Of a stretch of DNA of 64,000 nt, positions 51,632 through 61,107 are shown piece by piece. The position numbers were made by a program, and so were the translations under genes. The notes beneath the pieces were generated by a model that had not been told where the DNA came from, did not search any database, and saw only the letters and a list, made by a program, of their open reading frames with translations. How positions within the stretch are numbered: the stretch's first letter is position 1; every line of letters begins with the position of its first letter. Origin of the DNA: Bacteroidales bacterium (GTDB lineage: Bacteria; Bacteroidota; Bacteroidia; Bacteroidales; UBA932); assembly GCA_009777095.1 (NCBI GenBank), contig WRMN01000001.1, positions 178,909 to 242,908 on the forward strand. The letters run 5' to 3'.

Positions 51632-52573
51632 TTAATTGTTAGATTTAAACTTTAAATTTTGAATTCGGGCTGCAAAGTAAGCACTTTTTTTTGGTTCCAG
51701 CAAACTTAATTTTTCATAGGTTGCTTGAGCTAAAGATACAAGCCCCTGACTTTCATATATTTTAGCTAAAGTTTCGGTAACTATATCTTCAAATTTTTTT
51801 GGCGGCGCCGTTTGTTCTATCTGATTAGGAAGCTCAATGCCCATAAGAGAGCTGGCTAAGGGGCGAATTTGCGGACGTTCAACGATAAAACGGGCTATGG
51901 GGTCGGTTGCTACGTTTACTTCAATCTCCTCGCCTGCAAAATAATCGCTCGGAGCGCTGAATGTCGCTTTCAATTTCGTTGTTATAGCGGGTTGAGGCGG
52001 TGCAATTAAGGTTTCTTCTTTTATCGGGGTTTGTTCTTCTACTAAGGCTTTTATTTCTGTAGAGGTTTCTTCTTCTACTAAGGTTTCTTCTACTGGGGTT
52101 TGTTCTTCTACTAAGGTTTTTATTTCTGTTGATGCTTCTTCTTCTACTGAGGTTTGTTCTTCTACTAAGGTGTCTACTTCGATTAAGTTTCCTCCTTCAA
52201 TCAGGTCTTCTTCCTTAGTTGAGTTTTCGTCTTCAATCAGTTTTTTTTCTTCAATTACTGTTCCTTCTTCTATTAATAAAACATCGTCTTCTTTAATAGT
52301 CTCTGCCTTTTCTTTCTTTTGCGCAGTCGGTTGCGTTTTTAATAGTTGCAAACGATAATACAATTGTTCCCGATGTACTACATATACTACCGTTTTTGGG
52401 GCATAATCAGAAAAACGCCCGTCGTTATTTTGGGACAAGACTTCCAAAAATAATTGTCGGGCAATACCGCACCAAGGGTAACGTTCAATAAGTTGCTCTA
52501 TTGCTTTTACTTCGTTGTTTGAAGCCGTTGTCGGAAACGGTTTAAGGCGTTGTATGAATTGTTCTGTTTTCAT
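51632..52573 (-). CDS. Hypothetical protein with Glu-rich imperfect repeats
   Basis: About 313 residues. The N-terminal 80 residues (FIQRLKPFPTTASNNEVKAIEQLIERYPWCGIARQLFLE) look helical and TPR-like. Residues about 95-200 are a low-complexity Glu/Thr/Val stretch with repeats such as LVEEQTPVEE (DNA repeats at about 52010-52200). The C-terminal 60 residues (TETLAKIYESQGLVSLAQATYEKLSLLEPKKSAYFA) resemble a TPR-like segment. Start: ATG at 52573 overlaps the lptE stop; the track start is a TTG two codons earlier. The position between lptE and secG suggests an envelope-related role, not proved. Confidence 0.75.
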   Translation of the reverse strand: MKTEQFIQRLKPFPTTASNNEVKAIEQLIERYPWCGIARQLFLEVLSQNNDGRFSDYAPKTVVYVVHREQLYYRLQLLKTQPTAQKKEKAETIKEDDVLLIEEGTVIEEKKLIEDENSTKEEDLIEGGNLIEVDTLVEEQTSVEEEASTEIKTLVEEQTPVEETLVEEETSTEIKALVEEQTPIKEETLIAPPQPAITTKLKATFSAPSDYFAGEEIEVNVATDPIARFIVERPQIRPLASSLMGIELPNQIEQTAPPKKFEDIVTETLAKIYESQGLVSLAQATYEKLSLLEPKKSAYFAARIQNLKFKSNN

Positions 52574-53091
52574 TACCAATTAGCTACTGCGTTATTAAAA
52601 ATATCTTCTATTAATTTTTCTATAATCTCATCTACTAACTCTGCCTGTACGCTGTCTAAAGTTCGAGCGGAGTCGAAGTCGGCGTATTGGCTGAACGATT
52701 TATCGTAACTTTGTTGTTCGTCTTTATTATTGGTAAACCGTATTTTTACGGTTACGTTCAATCGGTTGACCGAGGCTACTTCGTCGGCGGTTACTCCCAT
52801 GGAAGTTACATCATAGCCTGTAACTTCGCCTTCAAAATGCAAATCGCCGTCGTAGCTTACCAAACTTAAGCGCGTAGTCCGCGTAAATTTATCTTTCAAC
52901 GATTCGGTAAGCGAATTACTTAAGGGCGGGTAAACAATCATGGCCATATTATTGATGTAATCAATACTTACCGTTTCTACTTCGGGGGAAATAGAGGTGC
53001 CGGTAAATGAATAGCCTCCCTTGCAGCCCTGCAGCCAACAAAGCAGGCTCAGCAGTACGGTTGCAGCAACAATATGTTTTCTTATGGACAT
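52573..53091 (-). CDS. lptE: LptE-family LPS-assembly lipoprotein
   Basis: 172 residues. The lipoprotein signal ends LLCWLQGCKGGYSF, with 'GYSFTGTSISPEVETVSI' as the usual start of LptE-like proteins in Bacteroidota and a beta-rich body (TRTTRLSLVSYDGDLHFEGEVTGY). LptE plugs LptD in the outer membrane. It lies 68 bases after the sigma-54 activator gene and overlaps the next gene's ATG. Confidence 0.82.
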   Translation of the reverse strand: MSIRKHIVAATVLLSLLCWLQGCKGGYSFTGTSISPEVETVSIDYINNMAMIVYPPLSNSLTESLKDKFTRTTRLSLVSYDGDLHFEGEVTGYDVTSMGVTADEVASVNRLNVTVKIRFTNNKDEQQSYDKSFSQYADFDSARTLDSVQAELVDEIIEKLIEDIFNNAVANW

Positions 53092-53159
53092 GGTTATGAG
53101 TTATGGTTTATGAGTTATGAATGTTGTCTTTGTTCTTTTAGTCTTTAATCTTTTTCTCC

Positions 53160-54341
53160 TTAATCAATATTATATTCGTTTAATTTTCTATATAGCGTAC
53201 GTGTGGATATGCCCAATTCTTCGGCTGCGCTCTTTCGGTTACCGTCATTCTTAGCCAAGGCTATTTTTATAAGCGATTTTTCATGCTCTTCCAAGGATAA
53301 ATTTTCTTCTTTGATGTCTTCGCTGTCTTTTATTTCTTCCGTATCGGTAATATCGCTGTCTAAGGAGTGTGCGACCTTGACGGGCTGGCTGATATTTACT
53401 GTCGGTTGCGTGATATTTCTGTCCTGCGATAATTCATGCACTACCTGTTTGAGTGCATTCATGTCGTTACGCAGTTCAAAAAGTATATTGTATAAAATTT
53501 CACGTTCCGAGGATATAGTTTGCTCTTTGCTGTGCGACAATACGGGCAGGGCGGAGGTGTTATAATTCGGCAAATAGTTTTTCAACACCTCGGCGGTAAT
53601 TATCCGTTCGTTCTCTATCACCGATAATTGCTCTGTAACATTTTTGAGTTGGCGCACATTCCCCGGCCAATAATAATTGCGAAGCGTCGCCTGAGCTTCC
53701 GGCGTAAGGCTAATCACCGGCATCTGGTAGCGTTCGGCAAAGTCGAGGGCGAATTTGCGGAACAGTAAATGAATATCTTCTTTTCGTTCGCGCAAGGGAG
53801 GAATATTGATAGGAACGGTGTTGAGGCGATAATATAAATCTTCACGGAAACGCCCTTTCTGTACGGCCTGCAAGACATTCGTATTGGTGGCGGCAATTAC
53901 CCGCACATTGGTTTTTTGCGCTTTCGACGAGCCTACTTTGATAAATTCTCCCGATTCGAGTACGCGCAGCAGCCGCACTTGGGTAGCGAGAGGCAGTTCA
54001 GCCACCTCGTCTAAAAAGATGGTGCCGCCGTTGGCCACTTCAAAATACCCCTTGCGGGCATCGTGGGCGCCGGTGAACGAGCCTTTTTCGTGCCCGAAAA
54101 GTTCAGAATCAATAGTACCGTCGGGAATAGCGCCGCAGTTTACGGCAATATACGGACCATGCTTCCGACTGCTGAAATGATGTATGATTTGCGGAAATAC
54201 CTCTTTCCCCACCCCGCTTTCGCCGGTAACCAATACCGAAAGATCGGTAGGGGCTACCTGACGGGCAATGTCAAGCGCGCGGTTTAACTCAGGCGTACTG
54301 CCAATAACCTCAAATCGTTGTTTTAAGCTGCTAAGGTCCAT
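53160..54341 (-). CDS. Sigma-54-dependent transcriptional activator (AAA+ / Fis-HTH)
   Basis: About 393 residues. There is no receiver domain; the AAA+ domain starts almost at the N-terminus with Walker A VTGESGVGKEVF, the sigma-54-contacting loop GSFTGAHDARKG (GAFTGA variant), Walker B GTIFLDEVAEL and an R-finger region REDLYYRLNTV. After an acidic linker comes a Fis-type HTH (NRKSAAEELGISTRTLYRKL). Start: ATG at 54341 (MDLSSLKQRF) is chosen because a TACCTTTGT -7 element lies at 54351-54359. Its targets are unknown; sigma-54 itself is not in the window. Confidence 0.92.
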   Translation of the reverse strand: MDLSSLKQRFEVIGSTPELNRALDIARQVAPTDLSVLVTGESGVGKEVFPQIIHHFSSRKHGPYIAVNCGAIPDGTIDSELFGHEKGSFTGAHDARKGYFEVANGGTIFLDEVAELPLATQVRLLRVLESGEFIKVGSSKAQKTNVRVIAATNTNVLQAVQKGRFREDLYYRLNTVPINIPPLRERKEDIHLLFRKFALDFAERYQMPVISLTPEAQATLRNYYWPGNVRQLKNVTEQLSVIENERIITAEVLKNYLPNYNTSALPVLSHSKEQTISSEREILYNILFELRNDMNALKQVVHELSQDRNITQPTVNISQPVKVAHSLDSDITDTEEIKDSEDIKEENLSLEEHEKSLIKIALAKNDGNRKSAAEELGISTRTLYRKLNEYNID

Positions 54342-54350
54342 AATTAACCT

Positions 54351-54359
54351 ACAAAGGTA
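54351..54359 (-). promoter_or_regulatory. -7 element for the sigma-54 activator operon
   Basis: The minus strand reads TACCTTTGT, 10 bases from the chosen ATG, so the message would be nearly leaderless. Confidence 0.5.
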
Positions 54360-54386
54360 CAAAAAATATGCAGAAAATGTTTTTTT

Positions 54387-54419
54387 TTTGTTTAAAATTG
54401 ATGTTTTTTTTAACTTTAC
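54387..54419 (+). promoter_or_regulatory. Promoter for kdsB
   Basis: Plus strand TTTG, 20 bases, TAACTTTAC (one mismatch to TAnnTTTG), 20 bases before the kdsB ATG. Confidence 0.5.
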
Positions 54420-54438
54420 AGCCTGAAATTTTGAAATT

Positions 54439-55185
54439 ATGTCATTTATTGGAATTATTCCGGCGCGTTATGCCTCTTCCCGATTTCCGGGAAAACCCTT
54501 AGCCGATATTAACGGAAAACCGATGATTCAACGGGTGTATGAGCAGGCGGCGAAAGCGCTGCCTTTAGTGTATGTGGCTACCGATGATGCCCGAATTGTG
54601 GAATGTGTAGAAAATTTCAACGGAAATGTTGTACTCACCGCTACTACCCACCGTAGCGGCACTGACCGTTGTGCTGAGGCAATAGCTAAAATTCAGTTAG
54701 ACAGAAAGATAAACTTTGATGTCGTAATTAATATTCAAGGCGATGAACCTTTTATTGATCCTTTACAGATTCATCAGTTAGTCAGTTGTTTCGATACTCC
54801 CGAAGTGCAAATAGCCACCTTGATAAAACGCTTTTCCAAGGAAGAAGATATCTTTAACCCCAATGCGCCGAAGGTAGTAGTGAGCAGGGGAGGAGAGGCC
54901 TTGTATTTTAGCCGCTCGCCCATTCCTTACTTGCGTGATGCTGAGCGTAGTGAGTGGACGGCGAAGCATGTTTTTTACAAGCATGTAGGCTTGTATGCTT
55001 ATCGTACTGATATTCTGAAAATTTTGTCTAATTTAGCGCCCGGCGCTTTAGAGGTCGCCGAATCGTTGGAGCAATTGCGCTGGTTAGAAAACGGCTATCA
55101 TATTAAAGTAGCTGAAACCGAATGTGAAACGCAGGCTGTGGACACGCCTGAAGATTTGGCACGCTTATTGCGTAAAGTTTTATGA
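54439..55185 (+). CDS. kdsB: 3-deoxy-manno-octulosonate cytidylyltransferase (CMP-Kdo synthetase)
   Basis: 248 residues, standard for KdsB. GIIPARYASSRFPGKPLADI is the CTP-binding opening, NIQGDEPFIDP holds the metal-binding Asp, and HVGLYAYRTDIL and AVDTPEDL close the fold. It activates Kdo for lipid A-core synthesis, an outer-membrane function fitting the divergent lptE operon. It is a single-gene unit with its own promoter. Confidence 0.97.
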   Translation: MSFIGIIPARYASSRFPGKPLADINGKPMIQRVYEQAAKALPLVYVATDDARIVECVENFNGNVVLTATTHRSGTDRCAEAIAKIQLDRKINFDVVINIQGDEPFIDPLQIHQLVSCFDTPEVQIATLIKRFSKEEDIFNPNAPKVVVSRGGEALYFSRSPIPYLRDAERSEWTAKHVFYKHVGLYAYRTDILKILSNLAPGALEVAESLEQLRWLENGYHIKVAETECETQAVDTPEDLARLLRKVL

Positions 55186-55200
55186 AATTTTGTGTAAACC

Positions 55201-55232
55201 TTTGTTTTTTTAAGATTTAATTGTAACTTTGT
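55201..55232 (+). promoter_or_regulatory. Promoter for the TPR lipoprotein gene
   Basis: Plus strand TTTG, 19 bases, TAACTTTGT, about 50 bases before the ATG at 55283. Confidence 0.65.
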
Positions 55233-55282
55233 ATATTGGAAATTATGGACTTTTTAAACAAATAACTTAATATAACGTAATT

Positions 55283-56947
55283 ATGAAAAAATGTATTCCT
55301 TTATTAGTGTTGGCATTTGCAACATTGTTCATGGCAGCTTGTTCAAGTCCCGAAAAGATGAAAAAACAAGCGGACTTAGTTACTACTTCCTGCGACCCTC
55401 AGGTATTAGAAGTGCGTGCAAACGTCATTGAGGCTCGCTATACAGTTTCTTTCCCTGAAAAATATTTTCACCCTAAAGCTACCTTGGAACTGACGCCGGT
55501 TTTGGTGTATCAAGGCGGTGAAGTTGCCGGCCCTGTGAAATTATTGCAAGGCGAGAAAGTTCAAGGTAATAACACGGTAATTCCGACAGTAGGTGGAAAA
55601 ATTGACCAACCTGTGAAGTTCGACTATAAGCCGGGTATGGAATCTTCTCGTTTGGAGTTGCGCGCCCGCGTGCTTTACAAAGATAAAGTATGGCCTTTTG
55701 ACGAAGCGCGTAAACTGGCCGACGGCGCCATTGTTACTTATAAGTTGTTGAATACTGATGGTAATCCCTCTATGTTAGGAGATAAATATCCTAAAACAAT
55801 CATTAAAACTCAGGAAGCGCAAATCAATTATGTTGTTAATAGCGACGCAGTTCGTAATACCGAATTGAGAAAAGAAGAGATTAAGGCTTTGCAGGATTTC
55901 TTGACGGCTATCAATGAAGATGAGCGTTCGCAAGCTAAGGCTATGAACATTATTTCTGCCGCATCGCCCGAAGGCCCGATAACCACCAATGAACCTTTGG
56001 CCCAGAAACGCGGAAAAACTGCTGAAACGGCTTATGCCAATATGGTGAAAAAGTTAGACAAAAAAGCGCCTATTAACTTAACCAGCATTTCGGAAGACTG
56101 GGACGGTTTCCGTGAACTGGTAGCTGCCTCGGATCTTCAGGATAAGGATTTAGTTCTTCGTGTACTTTCCATGTATAGCGACGACGTGGTTCGCGAACGT
56201 GAAATTAAAAACATGTCGAATGTTTATAAAATATTGAAAGACAAAGTATTACCTGAGCTTCGCCGCTCTCGTATGATTGCCGAAAATGAATGGTTAAACT
56301 ACACCGATGAGGAACTGAAAGAGATGGTAAGCGCTAATTCTGTTGAAGGTTTAGATGTAGAAGGCTTATTGTATGCCGCTACTTTGATTGACGACCTTAA
56401 TACCAAGATTTCATTGTACACCAAGGCTGCCGAAAAATATAACGATTATCGCGCTTACAATAATTTGGCTTGGGCCGAATTGCTGAATGGTAATGCAGCT
56501 GCCGCCAAAACCGCTTTAGCTAAAGCCAGCAACCAAAACGATGCGGCTGTGAAGAATAACCTCGGTGTTGTAGCTTTGCGTGAAAATCGTATTGAAGACG
56601 CTGTTAAATTGTTTAATGAAGCTAACAATGCTGATGCTAAAACAAACATAGGTGCGATTTCTATTCTGAATGGAAATTATTCAGATGCTTTGAACCGTTA
56701 CAACGGTACTAATTCCTACAACGAAGCTTTGTCGAATCTGCTTTCAGGCAATGAAGACAAGGCTACGACTATTCTGAATAGCAAAGACGATGCTCAGTCG
56801 GAGTATTTGAAAGCCATTATCGCAGCCCGCAAAGGCAACTGTACGGAAGTGGCCGCTTGTTTGGCCCGCGCTTATGCCAAAGATCCTTCATTAAAGGAAA
56901 AAGCCGCTACCGATATTGAATTTGCAAAATGCAAAGGTAGCCTTTAA
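55283..56947 (+). CDS. TPR-repeat lipoprotein with OmpA-like middle domain
   Basis: 554 residues. The lipoprotein signal ends FMAACSSPEKM. A beta-rich N-terminal region (to about 180) is followed by a middle region resembling an OmpA-like fold (INYVVNSDAVRNTELRKEEIKALQDFL, then IISAASPEGP and AQKRGKTAETA). The C-terminal half (about 365-540) has TPR-like helices (YRAYNNLAWAELLNGNAAAAKTAL, KNNLGVVALRENRIEDAVKLF). It is probably an abundant envelope lipoprotein of the kind common in Bacteroidales; its function is unknown. Codon use is GC-richer and more biased than its neighbours, which suggests high expression. Confidence 0.8.
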   Translation: MKKCIPLLVLAFATLFMAACSSPEKMKKQADLVTTSCDPQVLEVRANVIEARYTVSFPEKYFHPKATLELTPVLVYQGGEVAGPVKLLQGEKVQGNNTVIPTVGGKIDQPVKFDYKPGMESSRLELRARVLYKDKVWPFDEARKLADGAIVTYKLLNTDGNPSMLGDKYPKTIIKTQEAQINYVVNSDAVRNTELRKEEIKALQDFLTAINEDERSQAKAMNIISAASPEGPITTNEPLAQKRGKTAETAYANMVKKLDKKAPINLTSISEDWDGFRELVAASDLQDKDLVLRVLSMYSDDVVREREIKNMSNVYKILKDKVLPELRRSRMIAENEWLNYTDEELKEMVSANSVEGLDVEGLLYAATLIDDLNTKISLYTKAAEKYNDYRAYNNLAWAELLNGNAAAAKTALAKASNQNDAAVKNNLGVVALRENRIEDAVKLFNEANNADAKTNIGAISILNGNYSDALNRYNGTNSYNEALSNLLSGNEDKATTILNSKDDAQSEYLKAIIAARKGNCTEVAACLARAYAKDPSLKEKAATDIEFAKCKGSL

Positions 56948-56948
56948 C

Positions 56949-56984
56949 ACCCCGATTTTGGCCGGAAAACCGTATTTTCGGGGT
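56949..56984 (+). terminator. Hairpin after the TPR lipoprotein gene, possible terminator
   Basis: ACCCCGA/TCGGGGT arms with a partly paired interior lie 2 bases after the stop. There is no U-run, so termination is uncertain. Confidence 0.4.
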
Positions 56985-57015
56985 AAGGCACAAAGATACA
57001 AAAAATCCCAACATC

Positions 57016-57060
57016 TTCAAAATGAATTTGTTGGGAAATTTTATTTAATGAATATCCCTA
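57016..57060. repeat. Dispersed repeat, copy 2
   Basis: Matches 2395-2443 from ttcaaaatgaatttgttggga through gaatatcccta. A TCCCAACA/TGTTGGGA inverted repeat overlaps its 5' part. Confidence 0.65.
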
Positions 57061-57150
57061 TGTGGGCTACAAACGTTCAATTTCACACTATCTTTTCCGT
57101 GGGGTTACTCGCCGCCTTACGCCAAACAAACCGCCAATTGTGAGACGTTT

Positions 57151-57975
57151 TTATTTCTTTTTAAATATAATTGTATTTGTTTTATATACAATTGTATCTC
57201 TTCTTAAATTGTCATCTGCTTTATATGAAAGTAAATAATCTCGATTGAAATCATTCTGAACATTCTGGAGGGCACCATGATTAGAGTGATAGTAGAAACC
57301 TTCTGTACCCACATCAATATGCATCATGGTTCTTTCGACATAACATGTATATGATATTTGAATTCCATCCTTTATTTCTATTGCATAAATACAAGGTTTA
57401 AAATCATAGCGTAAAATGCCGCCACCAACACCCCAAATTTTTACTGTATCAATGTAAAGTGGAGAATATTTTAGTTTTTCACTCCAGCCATAATAAGGTT
57501 TTATATAATATGGTCTACTATCAGGCTCAAAAATATCTCTACTACCTATTATTATGTCAAATGATTGAAAATGCAAAATCCCATTCTTCCGAATGACATC
57601 AAAATGGATAACCGTGTCATTACTTGTTATTTTGGCTTGTGAATTTGATATTAATTCAATTTCATCATATAATTTGAATGGTATGTTGGTAGGTTGATCC
57701 TCGTATATATTTAACAAAGAACCTGTAACCAAAGTATATCCCGAACTACCGTACATCCGATTATTCATTCTGAAATTTTCTAAAAATGAATAAATTTTAT
57801 CGGGTTCATTTATATTTCCTGAATTGGTGTATGTGTTCACTTCACCGTATATAATATCAGTAAAAATATATTTTTTAGGATATATTTCGTAATTTTCTTT
57901 TTCACAAGAAACAATTATTGATACCATAGTCAATATAGTACAAGAGATAATAATAATTCTACTTATTTTAACCAT
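57151..57975 (-). CDS. Hypothetical lipoprotein
   Basis: 274 residues with a lipoprotein signal (VSIIVSCEKENYE) and a beta-rich body. I recognise no family motif. A segment IHFDVIRKNGILHFQSFDIIIG and a Cys-containing stretch ISYTCYVERTMMHIDVG may be core strands. The gene is more AT-rich than those around it and sits between a repeat copy and the Rnf operon, so it may be a recent arrival. Conceivably a surface protein specific to the strain. Confidence 0.65.
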   Translation of the reverse strand: MVKISRIIIISCTILTMVSIIVSCEKENYEIYPKKYIFTDIIYGEVNTYTNSGNINEPDKIYSFLENFRMNNRMYGSSGYTLVTGSLLNIYEDQPTNIPFKLYDEIELISNSQAKITSNDTVIHFDVIRKNGILHFQSFDIIIGSRDIFEPDSRPYYIKPYYGWSEKLKYSPLYIDTVKIWGVGGGILRYDFKPCIYAIEIKDGIQISYTCYVERTMMHIDVGTEGFYYHSNHGALQNVQNDFNRDYLLSYKADDNLRRDTIVYKTNTIIFKKK

Positions 57976-58069
57976 GCTTAATGTTTATATTTTTTGTCCA
58001 TTTACATTCCGTTTGCCAATTGTCGCTGTCGCCCGCATTGCCTACAACAATATTCACACACGCATTAAT

Positions 58070-58252
58070 CTAAGGATTAAGCAAATCGGTATAGCGAAAG
58101 TCCAATATTTCGTAAATATAATCCAAGGCAAATTTAGCTTTGCTTTCAGGATTTAACTCCAAGGCTTCTTTATAGGCATTGATAGCCTCTGCCCATTGTT
58201 GTTTTTGCTGAAATGCTTTACCTTGCTGCAGGTAATCTTCTTCCGTAAACAT
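58070..58252 (-). CDS. Small TPR-like protein
   Basis: 60 residues: YLQQGKAFQQKQQWAEAINAYKEALELNPESK is a single tetratricopeptide unit, and FALDYIYEILDFRYTDLLNP a C-terminal helix. It lies 21 bases after rnfA and is probably co-transcribed. Small TPR genes in this position recur in Bacteroidales (from memory). The role is unknown; a partner-binding function for the complex is possible. Confidence 0.7.
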   Translation of the reverse strand: MFTEEDYLQQGKAFQQKQQWAEAINAYKEALELNPESKAKFALDYIYEILDFRYTDLLNP

Positions 58253-58273
58253 CGTATTATTTTAAAAAACAAC

Positions 58274-58873
58274 TTATACTAAACCTGCAAAGCCCATGAA
58301 GGCCAAGGCTAAAATACCGGCAGTGATTAAGGCAATGGGAGCGCCTTTGAAAGCCTTAGGCACATCGGCTAAGTCTAATTGTTCGCGCAGACCGGCAAAA
58401 AGCACCATAGCCAAAGCAAAGCCTATGGCCGAAGCTACAGCATAAACTATACTTTCAGCTAAGTTCAGAAGATGTTCGGGGCCGCCGAAAGCAAATTCTT
58501 TAGACACTACTAAAATTGCTACTCCCAGCACGGCGCAGTTGGTAGTAATCAAGGGAAGGAAAATACCCAAGGCCTGGTACAGGGCAGGGCTGATTTTCTT
58601 CAGAATAATTTCCACCATTTGCACTAAACCTGCAATTACCAGAATGAAACTCACGGTTTGCATAAACTCTATTTGCAAGGGTACTAAAATATAATAATGC
58701 AAGAGGTAGGTTACCAAAGTAGCCAAGGCCATCACAAACATCACTGCTCCGCCCATGCCGATAGAAGTGCTTACCTTGCTCGACACGCCGAGGAAGGGGC
58801 ATACGCCCAAAAATTGCGCCAACAAAATGTTGTTGACAAATACGGCTGATATAATAATGATAATGTATTCCAT
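58274..58873 (-). CDS. rnfA: Rnf/Rsx electron-transport complex subunit A
   Basis: About 199 residues, six hydrophobic helices. The start [33 protein letters not shown] (ATG at 58873) matches the RnfA N-terminus with its conserved Cys; the track start is four codons longer. A second conserved Cys lies in [15 protein letters not shown]. RnfA and RnfE are inverted-topology partners that share a [2Fe-2S] cluster in the membrane. Confidence 0.94.
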   Translation of the reverse strand: MEYIIIIISAVFVNNILLAQFLGVCPFLGVSSKVSTSIGMGGAVMFVMALATLVTYLLHYYILVPLQIEFMQTVSFILVIAGLVQMVEIILKKISPALYQALGIFLPLITTNCAVLGVAILVVSKEFAFGGPEHLLNLAESIVYAVASAIGFALAMVLFAGLREQLDLADVPKAFKGAPIALITAGILALAFMGFAGLV

Positions 58874-58886
58874 AAAGCTTAACAAT

Positions 58887-59462
58887 CTATCGTTTTAGTT
58901 TATTAAAAAGAACCATCAGATAACCCAGTACAATAAATGCTCCGGGAGCTAAAATAAAGAGGGTAATACCTTCGGGCAATATTTTTGTGCCGAAGAAAGC
59001 GCCTGCGCCCAACAATTCGCGCACCATGCCAAGAACGGTCAAGGCCAAGGTAAAACCTATGCCGATGCCTGCGCCGTCGAGCATTGCATGAAACACAGAG
59101 TTTTTGGAAGCAAATGCTTCGGCGCGCCCCAAAACCACACAGTTTACTACTATCAAAGGAATAAACAAGCCTAAGGTATCATACAAGTCGGGAACAAAAG
59201 CCTGCATCAGAAATTGCACCATGGTTACAAAGGTGGCAATAATCACAATGTAGGCAGGGATACGCACCTTGGCGGGAATTTGCGAAGCCACGGTAGCTAT
59301 TGCCATATTAGATAAAATGAGTACTGCTGAGGTAGCCAAGCCCATGCCCATTCCGTTAATAGCCGAAGAAGTAGTAGCCAGAGTAGGGCACATTCCCAGC
59401 AACAACACAAAGACGGGATTTTCTTTAACTATTCCTTTAAGTATCAATTGTAATTTATTCAT
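58887..59462 (-). CDS. rnfE: Rnf/Rsx electron-transport complex subunit E
   Basis: 191 residues, six hydrophobic helices. [26 protein letters not shown] and [22 protein letters not shown] hold the two conserved Cys motifs that, with those of RnfA, bind the membrane [2Fe-2S] cluster. It overlaps rnfG by 8 bases. Confidence 0.94.
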   Translation of the reverse strand: MNKLQLILKGIVKENPVFVLLLGMCPTLATTSSAINGMGMGLATSAVLILSNMAIATVASQIPAKVRIPAYIVIIATFVTMVQFLMQAFVPDLYDTLGLFIPLIVVNCVVLGRAEAFASKNSVFHAMLDGAGIGIGFTLALTVLGMVRELLGAGAFFGTKILPEGITLFILAPGAFIVLGYLMVLFNKLKR

Positions 59463-60072
59463 CGTTTTCCTCCTTTTCTTCTGAAGTTCTTTGTGATTGT
59501 TTCTCCATTATTTTGAGAAAGGCCCTGTAAGCGCGGTCAACCGCATCGCAATAGGCACGGGAAGTAATGGTAGAGGCCGTAATGGCGTCCACATCGCCCT
59601 CATCTTTTTTTACTGCTAATTTGAATGTTTCGGGGTGCTTGCCTTCAAATTGCAGGCTGAAGTCGCCCTTGCCTTTCTCCATCTTATCGCCCAAGCCGGG
59701 GGTTTCGGCATGTGATAATACCACAATATTACGAATAGCGCCATCGGGCAGAAAACCAACCATCAGTGAAATCAATCCGCTAAAACCTTTGCCGGTCGAT
59801 GTTTCCACAGCCACGCCCACTATTTCATTGCCTTGTTTAGCCGTGTAAAGAATAATTTTACGGTTTTCCAAGACTATGGTATCGGGTTGCGCCGAAGGGT
59901 TATTATCGAAGGCCGGCACTACCTCGGCAATTGAAGCGTTAATCTTAGCAACCTTAGCTGCCGCTATAGGCTCTTCGGTCAACAGATACACGCCGCCGAG
60001 CAGGGTAGCCGAGACCAGTGCGATGACCGTTAACACAATCACCATATTTGAAAAAGAAGAAGTTTTAGCCAT
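59455..60072 (-). CDS. rnfG: Rnf/Rsx electron-transport complex subunit G
   Basis: 205 residues with one N-terminal membrane helix and a periplasmic FMN-binding domain. TPGLGDKMEKGKGDFSLQFEG and VDAITASTITSRAYCDAV carry the Thr-containing flavinylation motif, to which FMN is joined through a phosphoester bond. It overlaps rnfD by 8 bases. Its tail is Glu-rich. Confidence 0.93.
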   Translation of the reverse strand: MAKTSSFSNMVIVLTVIALVSATLLGGVYLLTEEPIAAAKVAKINASIAEVVPAFDNNPSAQPDTIVLENRKIILYTAKQGNEIVGVAVETSTGKGFSGLISLMVGFLPDGAIRNIVVLSHAETPGLGDKMEKGKGDFSLQFEGKHPETFKLAVKKDEGDVDAITASTITSRAYCDAVDRAYRAFLKIMEKQSQRTSEEKEENDE

Positions 60073-61069
60073 GTTTCACCTCCTCGCCATAACGTTTGGG
60101 TTTAATATATCGATTTAATAAAGGAACTGCTGCATTCATAATCAGAATAGCAAAGGATATGCCTTCGGGATAGCTGCCGAATACACGAATCAGTATGGTC
60201 AGCAAGCCTATGCCTATACCATAAATCACCATTGCCTTCGGGTTCATGGGCGAGGTTACATAGTCGGTTGCCATAAATATAGCGCCCAGCATCACTCCGC
60301 CGGTAAGCAGGTGGAACAAGGGGTCAACGTACTGTTGGGAATCCGCCAGCCATAAAATACCGCTAAATATGATAACCGTACCGAAGATCGACAGCGGTAT
60401 ATGCGGTCGAATGACATGACGGATCAAGAGATAGGCGAAGCCCAGCAGCAAGGCTATGGCCGATATTTCGCCTAAGGAACCGCCAATCTTGCCGAAAAGT
60501 AAGTGCCAATAATTGAAATCAACAAGAGAAGAGTTCATAATTTGCTCTACGGTTTCGCCCTTGGCCAAGCCTTCTTTAATAATGGCTAAGGGAGTAGCGC
60601 CCGTAGCAGCGTCCACGCCCGACCAGAGGGCATCGGGACGAGGCCAACTCGTCATCTGTACAGGGAAAGATATGAGCAGGAACACACGTCCCACCAAGGC
60701 AGGGTTGAACACATTTTGCCCCAGTCCGCCAAAGCTCATTTTTGCAATGCCGATAGCTACCACTGCACCGATAAACACTATCCACCAGGGGATATTGCTC
60801 GGCAGGTTCATGGCTAACAAAAGGCCGGTAAGCACTGCCGAAAGATCGCTTACGGTTGATTTGCGCTTCATCACCCAGCGCTCGATGGCGTATTCCACGA
60901 GAAGGCAGGAAATCACAGCTACTGCGGCTACATTCAATGCGCCGAGGCCGAAGAAATATACCGACACCAAATAAGCCGGCAGCAAAGCAATAATCACGTC
61001 CAACATCAGCCGTTGGGTATTTTCTTTGCTGTGGATATGCGGCGCCGGGGAAACAATTAGTTTTTTCAT
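60065..61069 (-). CDS. rnfD: Rnf/Rsx electron-transport complex subunit D
   Basis: 334 residues, about nine membrane helices. It starts KKLIVSPAPHIHSKENTQRLML, typical of RnfD. GVDAATGATPLAI carries the flavin-attachment Thr, and GGVMLGAIFMATDYVTSPMNPKA is the second family motif. It is the main ion-translocating membrane subunit. It lies 38 bases after rnfC. Confidence 0.95.
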   Translation of the reverse strand: MKKLIVSPAPHIHSKENTQRLMLDVIIALLPAYLVSVYFFGLGALNVAAVAVISCLLVEYAIERWVMKRKSTVSDLSAVLTGLLLAMNLPSNIPWWIVFIGAVVAIGIAKMSFGGLGQNVFNPALVGRVFLLISFPVQMTSWPRPDALWSGVDAATGATPLAIIKEGLAKGETVEQIMNSSLVDFNYWHLLFGKIGGSLGEISAIALLLGFAYLLIRHVIRPHIPLSIFGTVIIFSGILWLADSQQYVDPLFHLLTGGVMLGAIFMATDYVTSPMNPKAMVIYGIGIGLLTILIRVFGSYPEGISFAILIMNAAVPLLNRYIKPKRYGEEVKHG

Positions 61070-61107
61070 TATCGAAAATAATAATAATAAATAATAGATA
61101 ATAAATT

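Noticed and set aside
57974-58156. Plus-strand 60-residue ORF
   Set aside because: It is antisense to the start of the lipoprotein gene and the small TPR gene and has no support.
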